Part shown: positions 8,239-17,269 of the stretch, in pieces
Position numbering within the stretch: position 1 is the stretch's first letter
How the letters are laid out: the number at the start of each line of letters is the position of its first letter
Assembly: GCF_030186535.1 (NCBI RefSeq)
Contig: NZ_JASNVW010000001.1
Location: 124,001 to 188,000 of the forward strand
Direction of reading: 5' to 3'
From: Ignisphaera cupida
Lineage (GTDB): Archaea > Thermoproteota > Thermoprotei_A > Sulfolobales > Ignisphaeraceae
DNA: 64,000 nucleotides
The notes under the pieces: model-generated
The model's database searches: none
Seen by the model: the letters and a program-made list of their open reading frames with translations, nothing else
Told to the model about the DNA's origin: nothing
Translations under genes and position numbers: made by a program

Positions 8239-9060
8239 TCACCTCAACCTAACCCCAACTATTCTCGACACGCCTTCACTAATCAATGCAAAGCCAAAAG
8301 CCAAAAGTGTTATGCAAAGCCCTGGAAAAGCCATTAGCCACCATGCACCAGCTAATACAAAGCCTCTTCCCTTATACAAATCAAAGCCCCAGTCAGGTGT
8401 TGGAGGCTGAACTGTTAAGCCTATGAAACTCAAACCAGCTTCTGTTAATATGGCATCAGCACTATTCATGCTAAAAACAATCATTAGCGTTTTGAGTACG
8501 TGGGGCAGTATATGCCTTAGAATTATTCTTGTGGTTGGAAGTCCTAAAGCCTTTGTCATTTCAATATAACCCTCATTTTTAATGCTTATCACATGGCCTC
8601 TAAGCATTCTAAAGTATGTAGGAACATAAACCACGGCTATGGCAATAGCAGCGTTAACAGGGCTTGGTCCAAGAGCTACTGAAAGAGCAATTGCAAGTAT
8701 TAGTGATGGGAATGCATATATAGAGTCCATTACAAATGATAAAACCTTGTCTAGAACACCACCAACATAGCCACTTACAAGACCTAGAATCGAACCTATG
8801 AAACCACTTAAAGATATTGACATAGCTACTATCATTAGAACTATTCTCGAGCCATAGACTATTCTCGAGAACATGTCTCGCCCAAGGTTATCTGTGCCCA
8901 TTACAAATAGCTTGTTTGGTGGTTGAAGAGGGGGGCCAGCAGCATCAATAGGTGAGTAAGGCGCTATAACATCTGCAAAAAGAGCGAATGCAACAAAGAT
9001 TAGTACTATGGCCAATCCTGATGCTATATAGGGATTTTTAAGAATGAGTGCAAAGCTCAT
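8239..9060 (-). CDS. Peptide ABC importer permease (DppC-like)
   Basis: 273 residues with about six membrane helices. The N-terminal region carries MGTDNLGRDMFSRIVYGSR, a hallmark of DppC/OppC permeases, and the cytoplasmic EAA-type loop EMTKALGLPTTRIILRHILPH couples to the ATPases. It lies 11 bp after the DppB-like gene. With DppB it forms the translocation pore. Confidence 0.85.
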   Translation of the reverse strand: MSFALILKNPYIASGLAIVLIFVAFALFADVIAPYSPIDAAGPPLQPPNKLFVMGTDNLGRDMFSRIVYGSRIVLMIVAMSISLSGFIGSILGLVSGYVGGVLDKVLSFVMDSIYAFPSLILAIALSVALGPSPVNAAIAIAVVYVPTYFRMLRGHVISIKNEGYIEMTKALGLPTTRIILRHILPHVLKTLMIVFSMNSADAILTEAGLSFIGLTVQPPTPDWGFDLYKGRGFVLAGAWWLMAFPGLCITLLAFGFALISEGVSRIVGVRLR

Positions 9061-9071
9061 GGAATCACCCC

Positions 9072-10103
9072 TCAGTATCTAACCCTAGGATCTATAACAG
9101 CATAGATAATGTCAACAATCAAACTAATTACACCAACTATGATAGCAAATAGAACAACAACAGCCTGTATCGCTGTATAGTCTCTGTACATAACCTTGTC
9201 AACAAGGTATGTCCCAATGCCAGGCCAGTTAAAAGTTGTCTCTGTTAGTACTGCACCTCCCATGAGAAGTGCAAACTGAAGTCCTGTATATGTTACAACA
9301 GGTATGAGCACATGTTTAAATGCGTGTTTCAGTATCTTCGCTTCGCTTATCCCCCTAGCTCTATACGCTTCAACCATTTTCGATTCTAGTATCGCCTCTA
9401 AATTGTTTAGTGTTAGCCTCATGTATGGACCTGAAAGAACAAGGCCTAGTGTGAAAGCTGGTAAAAGCAAATGCTGAAGCGCATCGATAAATGCGTTAAT
9501 GTTTAGCTGGATTAGCGCATCCAATGTGTAAATACCTGTAATTGGCTTGAAATTCACAATATCAGAGATTCTGCCACTGCTAGGTAGTAGACGTAAATAC
9601 TTTGAAAATACTAGCTGAAGTGATAATCCAAGTGCTGGTATGAATATTATGAACACTGCTGAGCCTAGTAACCTAACGAAAGCATTGATGTATTTACTCC
9701 TTGATTGCGCACCTAAATAGCCTAGTCCCAAGCCTATTGCCAAACTTATTAGTATTGACCAAATAGTCAGTTCTAGAGTTGCTGGAAGCTTATCAGCTAT
9801 ATCACTTGCAATAGGCCTACCTCTAACAATCATTGACTTGCCCATATCACCTTTAGCAAAGTTTATTAAATACTCGAAGTATTGCACATAAAGAGGTTTG
9901 TTTAAGCCAAGTTCGCTCATTATAGCATTTAACTGTTCTTCAGGAATATTCTTTGTGCCCAAAGCAGCTATTACAGGGTTTCCAGGCAAAATCCTTAACA
10001 CTATAAACACAAGTGTGTAGAGTATCAGTACCGAGGGTATTATTAAAGCAGCTCTAATGGCAACGTATCTTAGCAAACCCATTTGATGGCACCATATTGC
10101 CAC
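9072..10103 (-). CDS. Peptide ABC importer permease (DppB-like)
   Basis: 343 residues, six predicted membrane helices, with a DppB/OppB N-terminus (IIPSVLILYTLVFIVLRILPGNP) and an EAA loop (YRARGISEAKILKHAFKHVL). The extracytoplasmic loop after the first helix (YVQYFEYLINFAKGDMGKS) is typical of the family. It is the first gene of the minus-strand importer operon, divergent from the binding-protein gene. An internal ATG (10085) one short segment downstream is an alternative start. Confidence 0.85.
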   Translation of the reverse strand: MAIWCHQMGLLRYVAIRAALIIPSVLILYTLVFIVLRILPGNPVIAALGTKNIPEEQLNAIMSELGLNKPLYVQYFEYLINFAKGDMGKSMIVRGRPIASDIADKLPATLELTIWSILISLAIGLGLGYLGAQSRSKYINAFVRLLGSAVFIIFIPALGLSLQLVFSKYLRLLPSSGRISDIVNFKPITGIYTLDALIQLNINAFIDALQHLLLPAFTLGLVLSGPYMRLTLNNLEAILESKMVEAYRARGISEAKILKHAFKHVLIPVVTYTGLQFALLMGGAVLTETTFNWPGIGTYLVDKVMYRDYTAIQAVVVLFAIIVGVISLIVDIIYAVIDPRVRY

Positions 10104-10238
10104 AGTTTAGATATTGTATATGCACATATCTTCATTGTACATGCTTATACAAATCTAGTGAAACAAATAGAGTTATTAAGCCTATTGTATGCAATAAATT
10201 CGATAAACTCTTTTGAAGCTTGCTTATGCTATATCATA

Positions 10239-10248
10239 AATTTATATA
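10239..10248 (+). promoter_or_regulatory. TATA box and RBS of the binding-protein gene
   Basis: AATTTATATA lies about 50 bp before the TTG start of the substrate-binding protein, placing a transcription start near 10270. A strong ribosome-binding site ATGAGGTGA (10275-10283) is five bases before TTG 10289 and supports that non-ATG start. Confidence 0.5.
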
Positions 10249-10288
10249 CTTCTTCATATTTTTCTATACACCTTATGAGGTGAAGTAG

Positions 10289-11854
10289 TTGAGAAAAACC
10301 ATGTATATTGTAATAGCTTTGATTATAGCTATAGCTGTGGTCGCAGCAACAATATACCTCTACTACAAGCCAGCGCCATCAGCAGCTGCTGAAAAGATTG
10401 TGATTGGTGTAACAGACAAGGTTACAGACCTCGATCCTTCAAATGCGTATGACTTCTTCACCTGGGAGGTTCTAACAAATGTTATGGATGGTTTAGTTAA
10501 GTATAAGCCTGGAACAGACCAGTTAGTACCTGGAATTGCTGAGAGTTGGAGTGTTTCAAGTGATGGTAGTGAATGGACTTTTAAGCTTAGGCAAAATGTT
10601 TACTTCTGTGATGGTAGAAAGGTTACAGCACAAGATGTTGTGAGAAGCGTTAAAAGGGTTATGACTATTAAGGGAGATCCATCGTGGCTAGTAACAGAGT
10701 TTGTAGATGATGTTATAGCTGTTGATGACTATACTGTTAAATTCAAGTTGAAAACTCCTGCCAGCTACTTTTTAGCACTTGTAGCTACACCACCGTATTT
10801 CCCAGTACATCCCAGCTACCCAGATAATCAGATTGTGAGTGATGCTACATGGGGTGGTGCAGGGCCTTACTGCATTAAAGATTTTAAGAGGGATGAGTAC
10901 ATTGTTCTTGAGGCAAATCCACATTACTATGGGGATAAACCAAAGACAAAAACTATTGTTATAAAGTTCTATAGAGATGCCACATCATTGAGAATGGCTT
11001 TGGAGAATGGCGAAGTTGATATTGCTTGGAGAACTCTTAGACCACAAGACTATGTTGCTCTTAGTAAAAACCCAAACTTTGTTGTTGAAAGCATTCCAGG
11101 TTCATTCATTAGATACATAATAATCAATGTTAAGATGCCTCCTGTTGACAATGTGTTGGTTAGAAAAGCTATTGCTGCAGCTATTAACAGATCGGAGATA
11201 GCTGAGAAAGTGTTTTTCAACACCATGACACCTCTCTATAGTCTTGTACCAAAGGGTATGTGGAGTCATATAGACGCTTTTAAGGAGCTTTATGGACCAG
11301 GACCAAACCTAACCCTAGCAAGAGAACTGCTAAAACAAGCAGGGTATAGCGAAACAAATAAGCTGAAGCTAGAGCTGTGGTACACCCCAACACACTATGG
11401 CGATACAGAAGCAGATGTTGCAGCTCTGCTTAAAAGCCAGCTTGAAGCCACTGGCCTAATCCAGGTTGAGTTAAAGAGTGCCGAATGGGCAACTTATGTA
11501 GATAATGCTAGAAATGCTAGAATGATGCTAAGCCTCTTCGGATGGTACCCAGACTACATAGACCCAGACGACTTTCTATCACCATTCTTACTAAGCACAG
11601 CAAACAAGTGGACAGGTTCTCAATACTCCAACCCAACTGTTGACAATCTATTAAGAGAAGCGATGGCGAAAACAAGTCAAAGCGAAAGAGAGGCTTTGTA
11701 TATTCAAGTGCAGAAAATACTAGCTGATGAAGCACCATTCATACCACTACTACAAGGAAACCTCATGATAGTTCACGCAAAGAATGTACACGGAGTTGAA
11801 ATAGGTCCGCCAATGCTCATGCCATACTACACCATATACAAAACAACAAGCTAG
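10289..11854 (+). CDS. Extracellular peptide-binding protein of the ABC importer (SBP_bac_5)
   Basis: 521 residues. A short N-terminal hydrophobic segment (about 5-26) is a membrane anchor or signal, followed by the family-5 solute-binding fold: DKVTDLDPSNAYDF, the strong VPGIAESWSVSSDGSEWTFKLR signature region near 85-105, and AAAINRSEIAEKVF. It captures peptides or similar ligands outside the cell and delivers them to the DppB/DppC pore. The start TTG is supported by GAGGTGA upstream. It is transcribed divergently from the permease/ATPase operon, so the 185-bp gap probably holds both promoters. Confidence 0.85.
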   Translation: MRKTMYIVIALIIAIAVVAATIYLYYKPAPSAAAEKIVIGVTDKVTDLDPSNAYDFFTWEVLTNVMDGLVKYKPGTDQLVPGIAESWSVSSDGSEWTFKLRQNVYFCDGRKVTAQDVVRSVKRVMTIKGDPSWLVTEFVDDVIAVDDYTVKFKLKTPASYFLALVATPPYFPVHPSYPDNQIVSDATWGGAGPYCIKDFKRDEYIVLEANPHYYGDKPKTKTIVIKFYRDATSLRMALENGEVDIAWRTLRPQDYVALSKNPNFVVESIPGSFIRYIIINVKMPPVDNVLVRKAIAAAINRSEIAEKVFFNTMTPLYSLVPKGMWSHIDAFKELYGPGPNLTLARELLKQAGYSETNKLKLELWYTPTHYGDTEADVAALLKSQLEATGLIQVELKSAEWATYVDNARNARMMLSLFGWYPDYIDPDDFLSPFLLSTANKWTGSQYSNPTVDNLLREAMAKTSQSEREALYIQVQKILADEAPFIPLLQGNLMIVHAKNVHGVEIGPPMLMPYYTIYKTTS

Positions 11855-12065
11855 CTCCACACAAAACACTTCACAAAACTTTTTTCACAAAATTAAATCC
11901 CAACGCATGTTTATGAAATGCGCACAAAATATTTTCATAAATGATGCTGTGCATGAAGTTTTAACTTTATTGAGAAGTTATATTAAATTCAACAACTTTG
12001 TTTGTAAAAGGGAAAATAGTTTTTTATTGTAGGTTTTGCACAACATTACTTAAAGGCTGAATTCA

Positions 12066-12794
12066 ATGGTTTGGCCAAAGGTCTCTATCATATGGCTTAA
12101 TCACAATTCTATGAAGATTATTGATACTGTTATTGAGTCTTTAGAGTCTATAACAAATTTGGATTATCCAGATGATAAGTATGAACTTATTGTTGTTGAT
12201 AATGGTTCAACTGATGGCAGTTTTGATAAGATTAAGGAGTTTCTTGATAGAAGGAGTAAGCTAAGGAAAAAAATTATTAGATTAAGTAAAAATCTTGGTT
12301 TTACTGGAGGAAATAATGTTGGGTATAGGGCAAGAGATGAGGATAGTAAATATGTTGTTTTAGTGAATAATGATGCTACTATAGAAGCAAATAGTGTGAA
12401 GCTTTATGTTGAAACTTTTGAGAAATTTCCTGGTATTGGAGCTCTTCAAGGCATTTTGATAAATAGAAGAAAAAAGGTAATAGACTCAATAGGATCGTAC
12501 TTGTCAAATGTATTTACAGCACATCCCTTCTCAAGAGATATAAGAGATGTGCCGCAGAAATATGAAGCTTTAAAATGTTCATTTGTAGAAGGAACATTTC
12601 CAGCCTATCGAATTGAGAGTCTAAAACTTAGCATGGGAGAAAGGATTTTTGAGGAAAAATTTTTTGGTTTTGGTGAAGATGTGTTAACCAGCCTCATGAT
12701 ATGGTCTAAGGGATATTCAACAGTATTTATTCCAAAAATAGTAGGATTTCATGTGCGAGGAGCCACATGGAAAAAATGGAATCTGTATACTTAG
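12066..12794 (+). CDS. Family 2 glycosyltransferase, N-terminal part (frameshifted gene)
   Basis: GT-A fold glycosyltransferase of family GT2: SIIWLNHNSMKIIDTVIESL, IVVDNGSTDGS (nucleotide-sugar binding), NLGFTGGNN and VVLVNNDATIE (the DxD-like metal site). Such enzymes add sugars such as rhamnose to surface glycans. The frame ends prematurely at 12794. The natural continuation (MESVYLVYRNYLTMSYLF) is in the next frame from 12767. At 12773-12778 a run of six A would need one more A to join RGATWKK to MESVYLVYRNY. This is either a real one-base deletion or a homopolymer base-call error. Confidence 0.75.
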   Translation: MVWPKVSIIWLNHNSMKIIDTVIESLESITNLDYPDDKYELIVVDNGSTDGSFDKIKEFLDRRSKLRKKIIRLSKNLGFTGGNNVGYRARDEDSKYVVLVNNDATIEANSVKLYVETFEKFPGIGALQGILINRRKKVIDSIGSYLSNVFTAHPFSRDIRDVPQKYEALKCSFVEGTFPAYRIESLKLSMGERIFEEKFFGFGEDVLTSLMIWSKGYSTVFIPKIVGFHVRGATWKKWNLYT

Positions 12795-13099
12795 TTTACA
12801 GAAATTACCTCACCATGTCTTACTTATTTGGAGGACCAACAGTTTATATGTATAACTTACTTTTAGTACTTATTCATTATAGATATAGAAAATTGACGTC
12901 TGTTCTTATAAAAGAATCCAGAAAACTTTACAGTATGTTAAGAAAAGAGATGACAAATGTGAATATAGCTAAGACCTCGATACCAATTATACAAATACCT
13001 AAAGCTATTCTTGTAAAAGGATTAGTTTTTAGAAGAAATATTGACGCATATGTAAATAGATGGATCAAAAAGAATATATCTAAATTGGCAATAACTTAG
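12767..13099 (+). CDS. C-terminal part of the frameshifted family 2 glycosyltransferase
   Basis: 110 residues in the +1 frame relative to the upstream ORF, overlapping it by 28 bp. Its opening YRNYLTMSYLF is the helical segment that follows the catalytic domain in rhamnosyltransferase-like GT2 proteins, and the rest is a basic helical tail with a weak membrane segment. It has no ribosome-binding site and is unlikely to be translated alone. With the upstream ORF it makes a protein of about 340 residues, normal for the family. Confidence 0.55.
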   Translation: MEKMESVYLVYRNYLTMSYLFGGPTVYMYNLLLVLIHYRYRKLTSVLIKESRKLYSMLRKEMTNVNIAKTSIPIIQIPKAILVKGLVFRRNIDAYVNRWIKKNISKLAIT

Positions 13100-13136
13100 T
13101 TTTTGTGGGAGGTGAAGCCTTGTAGAGGGAATATAA

Positions 13137-13583
13137 ATGCGTTTAAAGGGTCTTGTCCTGGCCGCTGGTGAAGGGTCTAGGCTTAGACCCTTCACCTATT
13201 CTAGGCCTAAGCATTTAATACCTTTGCTTGGAAAGCCCTTGATTCAATACCCTATAGAGGATCTTGTTGTTGCTGGTGTTAGAGATGTTGGTGTTGTTAT
13301 TAGAAAAGGGTCTCCGTGGTTTGGAAAACACGTTGGTGTTGTTTTAGAATCTGGCTATGCTTTGTGGATACCCCCGGGCTTTGCCCACGGATTTCAAGCA
13401 CTTGAAGATACACTTTTTCTCTATCTCGTCACAAAGGAGTATAGTCCTCAACATGAAAGATGCATTAAATGGGATGATCCAGAGCTTGGAATTGAGTGGC
13501 CATTGAAGGAAAATATTATTGTTAATGAAAAAGATAGGAAGTGCCCCAGTCTAAAGGACGCTGAGTACAACTTCGAATACTAA
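13137..13583 (+). pseudogene. rmlA'-'rmlC deletion chimera
   Basis: 148 residues made of two unrelated enzymes joined in frame. Residues 1-55 are the start of glucose-1-phosphate thymidylyltransferase (RmlA): GLVLAAGEGSRLRPFTYSRP, KHLIPLLGKPLIQY, VGVVI. From IRKGSPWFGK onward it is the C-terminal two thirds of dTDP-4-dehydrorhamnose 3,5-epimerase (RmlC): LWIPPGFAHGF, IKWDDPELGIEWP. The RmlA catalytic remainder and the RmlC N-terminus with its catalytic histidine are missing, so neither activity is expected. A deletion inside a dTDP-rhamnose cluster is the simplest origin, and the upstream glycosyltransferase fits such a cluster. A GGGAGGTGA element lies about 20 bp upstream. Confidence 0.75.
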
Positions 13584-13960
13584 TCCTCAACTCCTTTCAC
13601 AATTCATCAATACTCATCTAACATGGATAGTTTTTGAATTGTCAATTAAATAAAAGATAGAAGCAGTGAAAATCTGTTAAAACAAAAAGCATTATGAAAA
13701 GGCTATGGGCAAAGCATTCATTGGTTTGATAAGAGATCATAGAACTAGAATTGGTAGAATAAAGAGTTTCAAAAGTGATGCTCGTGGTTATGAGAGTAAA
13801 GGTAAAGATAGTTAGAGAAGAGAAGGAGGTTAAGAGAAAAAGCGAACCACCCAAATACTGGAAATAAAAATAGCCTTCTTTGCTTTTTTCAATATACAAT
13901 ATGCGATTTTATGTACTAAACACTGTTTTTCATTGGGAGCGTAATGCATTTGTAAGATGC
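13584..13960. other. Gene-poor stretch with a 29-codon remnant ORF
   Basis: No intact gene. On the plus strand 13778-13867 encodes 29 residues (MLVVMRVKVKIVREEKEVK then a short basic tail), which resembles the opening strand pair of archaeal retropepsin-like proteins but is too short to assign. The rest is AT-rich with nothing recognisable. Confidence 0.3.
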
Positions 13961-14335
13961 TCATATGCATTTTCTTAACATATCTATTATTTTTTGGTTT
14001 CCAGCTAACAAAATTCCGTGTTCTGCTATCTCCTTTACTATTCTTCTTCTCTCTTTACACATACCCATTATCTCATCCACTGTGTAAACTCTTGGCTCTA
14101 CATCTATTCCCAGATCAGTATCTATGTACTCTGCTATGCGATCAACGAATCTTCTCGAATCGTTTTTAACAATAATTACTATGTCTGCATCTGAAAATGC
14201 TGTGTAGTCTCCTCGAGCCAAAGAACCTATTAGCACTATGGCCATTACATTGCTACTCAACTTTCTTTTTGCGTATTCCCTCAGTTTCTTCAAAACAGCT
14301 TCATAATCAAGTTTGAAAACCTTTATTTCTGACAA
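13961..14335 (-). CDS. MNT-type nucleotidyltransferase (antitoxin of a HEPN/MNT pair)
   Basis: 124 residues, minimal Pol-beta-like nucleotidyltransferase. The GS-X10-D-x-D motif is intact (GSLARGDYTAFSDADIVI near residue 37-54), so catalytic aspartates are present. In HEPN/MNT modules the MNT protein counteracts the HEPN RNase, in characterised cases by AMPylating it. The gene starts inside the last codons of the upstream HEPN gene (29-bp overlap), the usual coupled arrangement. Confidence 0.8.
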   Translation of the reverse strand: MSEIKVFKLDYEAVLKKLREYAKRKLSSNVMAIVLIGSLARGDYTAFSDADIVIIVKNDSRRFVDRIAEYIDTDLGIDVEPRVYTVDEIMGMCKERRRIVKEIAEHGILLAGNQKIIDMLRKCI

Positions 14336-14720
14336 ACTCGATCACCATTTTAGCATATTTAACAGCTCTCTCAGCATCCTCCCTTGTATAGTAGTCCATG
14401 GGAGCTCCCTCAGAGTGAAAATTAGGGTATATCGTTGGGCCATAGTGTCTATCCAACTCCTTTGCTCTATCAATAAGTTCTCTAGGTGGCTTAAATTCTT
14501 TGGGAAGCTCTTCAAGCATGCGAGAAACAGAATGCCCCCAAACCTCTAATCCAAGAAGTTGGTAAAGAGCTTTAACAGCTTTTTTAGCTGCTTGCTGAGC
14601 CATGAAACAAGCCCATTCATAGTATCCCAAATTCATAAGCGTTTCAGCAAGCCCTAAATCCCTGACTGCTTGTCTAAACCAGTCTCTTGCTCTAGAAACC
14701 ACTTCAAAAGCACCATTCAC
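14307..14720 (-). CDS. HEPN-domain protein (toxin partner of the MNT gene)
   Basis: 137-residue all-helical HEPN domain: RARDWFRQAVRDLGLAETL at the N-terminus and WACFMAQQAAKKAVKALYQ near residue 37-55 are diagnostic of the COG2250 branch. A long helical C-terminal part ends in YTREDAERAVKYAKMVIEFV. The strict R-X4-6-H motif is not obvious, so RNase activity is uncertain. It overlaps and precedes the MNT gene, giving a two-gene cassette. Confidence 0.75.
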   Translation of the reverse strand: MNGAFEVVSRARDWFRQAVRDLGLAETLMNLGYYEWACFMAQQAAKKAVKALYQLLGLEVWGHSVSRMLEELPKEFKPPRELIDRAKELDRHYGPTIYPNFHSEGAPMDYYTREDAERAVKYAKMVIEFVRNKGFQT

Positions 14721-14864
14721 TCACACACATCTTACATACACAAATAAATTTGTTTAAGATCTGGTCATAGGTAAAAATATGCTTTAAGAATATTAATTGA
14801 GTTGGCAAAAACTTTTTGTGCAACCTGCAACATTAACATGTATAAATGGCGGTTATCGTGAGTC

Positions 14865-15194
14865 ATGTATGGGTTAGAGTTCGTCTAGCGGATCCTGCCC
14901 AAACAAAGATGATCGAAGTTGATGCTCTTGCAAATATAGGGGGCAACACTAACGGTTATACCAAGGAGAATAGCTAGTGAACTTAACCTTGCTATTACTG
15001 GAAAAAACCGTTGTGAAAACAGGTTCTGGCAAACTTGGGTTGGATAGGAGTAGGGCGTGGATTGAGATTATGGGCAAAAGCGACATAGTTCCAGTACTAG
15101 TATCTAACTCATAGATAAGGTGCTGGTGGGAGTGTCAACACCGGAGATTCTAGGACTAGAAGTAGATCCTGTAACTGGTGAACTAAGGGAGTAG
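14865..15194 (+). pseudogene. Retropepsin-like aspartyl protease pseudogene
   Basis: The sequence can be read as an archaeal retropepsin-like protein across three frames: LADPAQTKMIEVDALANIG, then ATLTVIPRRIASELNLAI after a shift, then TGSGKLGLDRSRAWIEI, and finally VLVGVSTPEILGLEVDP to a stop at 15194. At least three frameshifts and an in-frame TAG after VSN separate these parts. The catalytic D-T-G position reads N-I-G. It is clearly dead. Confidence 0.65.
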
Positions 15195-15321
15195 ACAATA
15201 TTACTGTACTAAAGCAGGAAACAAAAATGCTAATCTTTCCAACTACACAAAAATTGAAAATCCTTTTCACAACAACATTACCACTTCTCTACAGCAAATT
15301 AATTAAAATCACTACTAAGCA

Positions 15322-15645
15322 ATGTTTTCTGTGAAGCAACGTTATAGATTTCTAAAGTATTTAACAGATGTAGAGTTTGTAGTAAAATTTGCAAGTCAGG
15401 TTAAAAATGTTATGAGTGTTGTTATAAGTGTTCGTATACCTAAGAAGCTTAAAGAGCAGATGGATATGTTGAAGAGGTATGTCAATTGGGGGGAGGAAAT
15501 TAGGAGGTTTCTTGAAAAACGTGTTGAAGAGGTTCGTAGAATGGTTGTTTTGGAGGAGGTGAGGAATGTTATTGAACAGCTACCTGAAGTTCCTAGAGGT
15601 ACTGTTACTAAATATGTGAGGGAGGATCGCAACAATTTTTATTAA
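15322..15645 (+). CDS. VapB-like antitoxin without an intact toxin
   Basis: The frame opens at 15322, but the likely start is ATG 15412, giving a 77-residue protein that begins with a ribbon-helix-helix-type strand (MSVVISVRIPKKLKEQM) and has a helical toxin-binding tail. This is the usual shape of crenarchaeal VapB antitoxins. A vapC toxin gene would be expected to overlap its end. Only about 30 codons of open frame follow (15630-15724) without a PIN motif, so the partner seems lost. Confidence 0.6.
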   Translation: MFSVKQRYRFLKYLTDVEFVVKFASQVKNVMSVVISVRIPKKLKEQMDMLKRYVNWGEEIRRFLEKRVEEVRRMVVLEEVRNVIEQLPEVPRGTVTKYVREDRNNFY

Positions 15646-16030
15646 CGTTGCATATTTGCATTTCATTACTGAGCTTGGCAAGATCTTTTGCATTCAAAAA
15701 GTCTTATTTATATTTGCTTACTTTAAATAAGCTTTGAATGCTTTTCTTAATAGTCTTAGCATAATCTTTGGTATTCTCTCTTCGAATTTTAAACAAAAAT
15801 TAGTAGCATAAAACCCTTCAATAATTATTCAGCTAAGTAAAGCTATGTATGAACATAGGTATTGCTTCCTTGTTCCAAATAATGAATAACTCTTTGTGTT
15901 TATATACTACAATCATATCGCAATTACGTTATGGTGAATACAGCATAAGTTCATTAGTAGTTATATTGCAACTATATTATATGGTATTTCAGCTGTATTA
16001 TAGTAATCTTACCATAATGGTGTTAATAAA
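15646..16030. other. Intergenic region, no gene seen
   Basis: About 385 bp of AT-rich DNA between two vapB-like genes. An open frame at 15849-16034 encodes 61 hydrophobic residues but has no ribosome-binding site or recognisable domain. I see no RNA structure or repeat. Confidence 0.4.
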
Positions 16031-16255
16031 ATGAGCTATGTAACTGTTTCAGCTAGAATAAGAAGAGAACTTTATGAAAAACTAAGGAAGTATGGAATAG
16101 TTGTTAGTGAGGTAATTAGAAAGGCCTTGGAGGAGGAGGTGAGGAGAAGAGAGGAGGAAATCAAAGAAGCTTTGAAAAAAGCCCAGGAAATCCTATTAAA
16201 AATACCACCAGAAGAAATAGTTGAGGCTATTAGAAGTAGTCGTGAGGAAAGATGA
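16031..16255 (+). CDS. vapB: VapB-family antitoxin
   Basis: 74 residues: an N-terminal ribbon-helix-helix DNA-binding segment (YVTVSARIRRELYEKLRKYG, VVSEVIRKALEEEV) followed by a charged helix rich in E, K and R. It should bind its own promoter and neutralise the VapC toxin encoded 75 bp downstream. The longer-than-usual gap to vapC is atypical, since these genes normally overlap. Confidence 0.8.
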   Translation: MSYVTVSARIRRELYEKLRKYGIVVSEVIRKALEEEVRRREEEIKEALKKAQEILLKIPPEEIVEAIRSSREER

Positions 16256-16329
16256 ACATTTATTTAAAAGCGATAAGCCAACCAGCTTAAAACTTCCTAG
16301 AAAGAGTCTAAAGGTATTTGTGAAAATGA

Positions 16330-16692
16330 ATGGGATATGTATTTGACTCTTCAGCATTACTAAACATAATAAGGCTCATGGGATTCAATTCCCTTTCAAT
16401 TCTCAGAGGAGGCTACATATTAACATTAACAATTTATGAAATAGGAAACGCCTTATGGAAAGAAGCTGCAAGACTTAATACAATATCAGTTGATGAAGCA
16501 ATAAAGATTCTAGAAATAGTTACTAGCATAATATATAAGGCCTTGAACATTGTTGATCCACAAAACAGTAAATTAGTATTGAAACTTGCACATGAGCTTA
16601 GTATAACTTATTACGATTCATCATATATCGTTGCAGCATTTGAGTTAAACATAGGCTTAGTAACTGATGATAAAAACTTAAAAAGCGTGTAG
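16330..16692 (+). CDS. vapC: VapC-family PIN toxin, C-terminus frameshifted
   Basis: PIN-domain ribonuclease of a VapBC module: YVFDSSALLNIIR holds the first acidic residue, TIYEIGNALWKEA the second, and TYYDSSYIVAAFE and LVTDDKNL the later ones. The frame stops at 16692, but the next frame continues LKKRVEQNMDKLVNILERR to about 16766, the expected VapC tail. One extra A in the five-A run near 16680 would restore it. All catalytic residues precede the shift, so activity may survive. Confidence 0.75.
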   Translation: MGYVFDSSALLNIIRLMGFNSLSILRGGYILTLTIYEIGNALWKEAARLNTISVDEAIKILEIVTSIIYKALNIVDPQNSKLVLKLAHELSITYYDSSYIVAAFELNIGLVTDDKNLKSV

Positions 16693-16811
16693 AGCAAAAC
16701 ATGGATAAACTTGTAAATATTCTTGAAAGAAGAATAACCATTTATACAACTAAAGAAATTATTTGAATTGAGATGAATATATAAAACCTTATCAAGGTAT
16801 AGCAACTGCAG

Positions 16812-16895
16812 GGAGTAACAGCATTGAAGAATCTTGGTTTTAGAGTAAATCCCGAGAATGGGAGGCTGGAGAAAGTAAATCTCTACATAATTTAA
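16812..16895 (+). pseudogene. C-terminal fragment of a retropepsin-like aspartyl protease
   Basis: 28 codons (GVTALKNLGFRVNPENGRLE, ending KVNLYII and a stop) match the typical C-terminus of small archaeal retropepsin-like proteins (LG-V-T-x-L-E-x-LGF-x-V-x-P). Nothing upstream in frame belongs to the family. It is a second copy of the same kind of remnant as at 14865-15194. Between here and 17270 I see no gene. Confidence 0.45.
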
Positions 16896-17269
16896 CACAT
16901 TTAAATACTGCAATAATATATGACGAGTCGCAATAAGTCATGCTAGGCCTTTGACAACTTAATCGATATTTAGAATTCAGTAATGGAGTTTCAAGGGGAA
17001 AGAAAAATAAATGAAATTGAAATAATGATTTGACAATTTTAGTGAAGGCCAGAATTAAATTAATTGCTTCAAAGAGTGGCTACAGCTGAAGGCATTGCTA
17101 TTTGTAATGGGGGATGAATTTTTACGAATTTTGTGCCTTACATTCTTTACTGATAATGATGGTAACATTTGGTGATGGATTGTTTTCAAGAACTAGATGT
17201 TATATTGACAACGCAGAAAATTCAGAATGGTGTGATTTCCAGTCAGCTCAACTGTTCAGCGAATGACGG

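Noticed and set aside
12767-12800. Programmed frameshifting in the glycosyltransferase
   Set aside because: Only an A6 run, with no downstream structure evident; a one-base loss explains it equally and neighbouring genes are decayed.
14866-15194. Intact aspartyl protease gene
   Set aside because: Similarity needs three frames and crosses a TAG; annotated as a pseudogene instead.
15849-16034. 61-codon ORF before vapB
   Set aside because: No ribosome-binding site, low-complexity hydrophobic product overlapping the vapB start.
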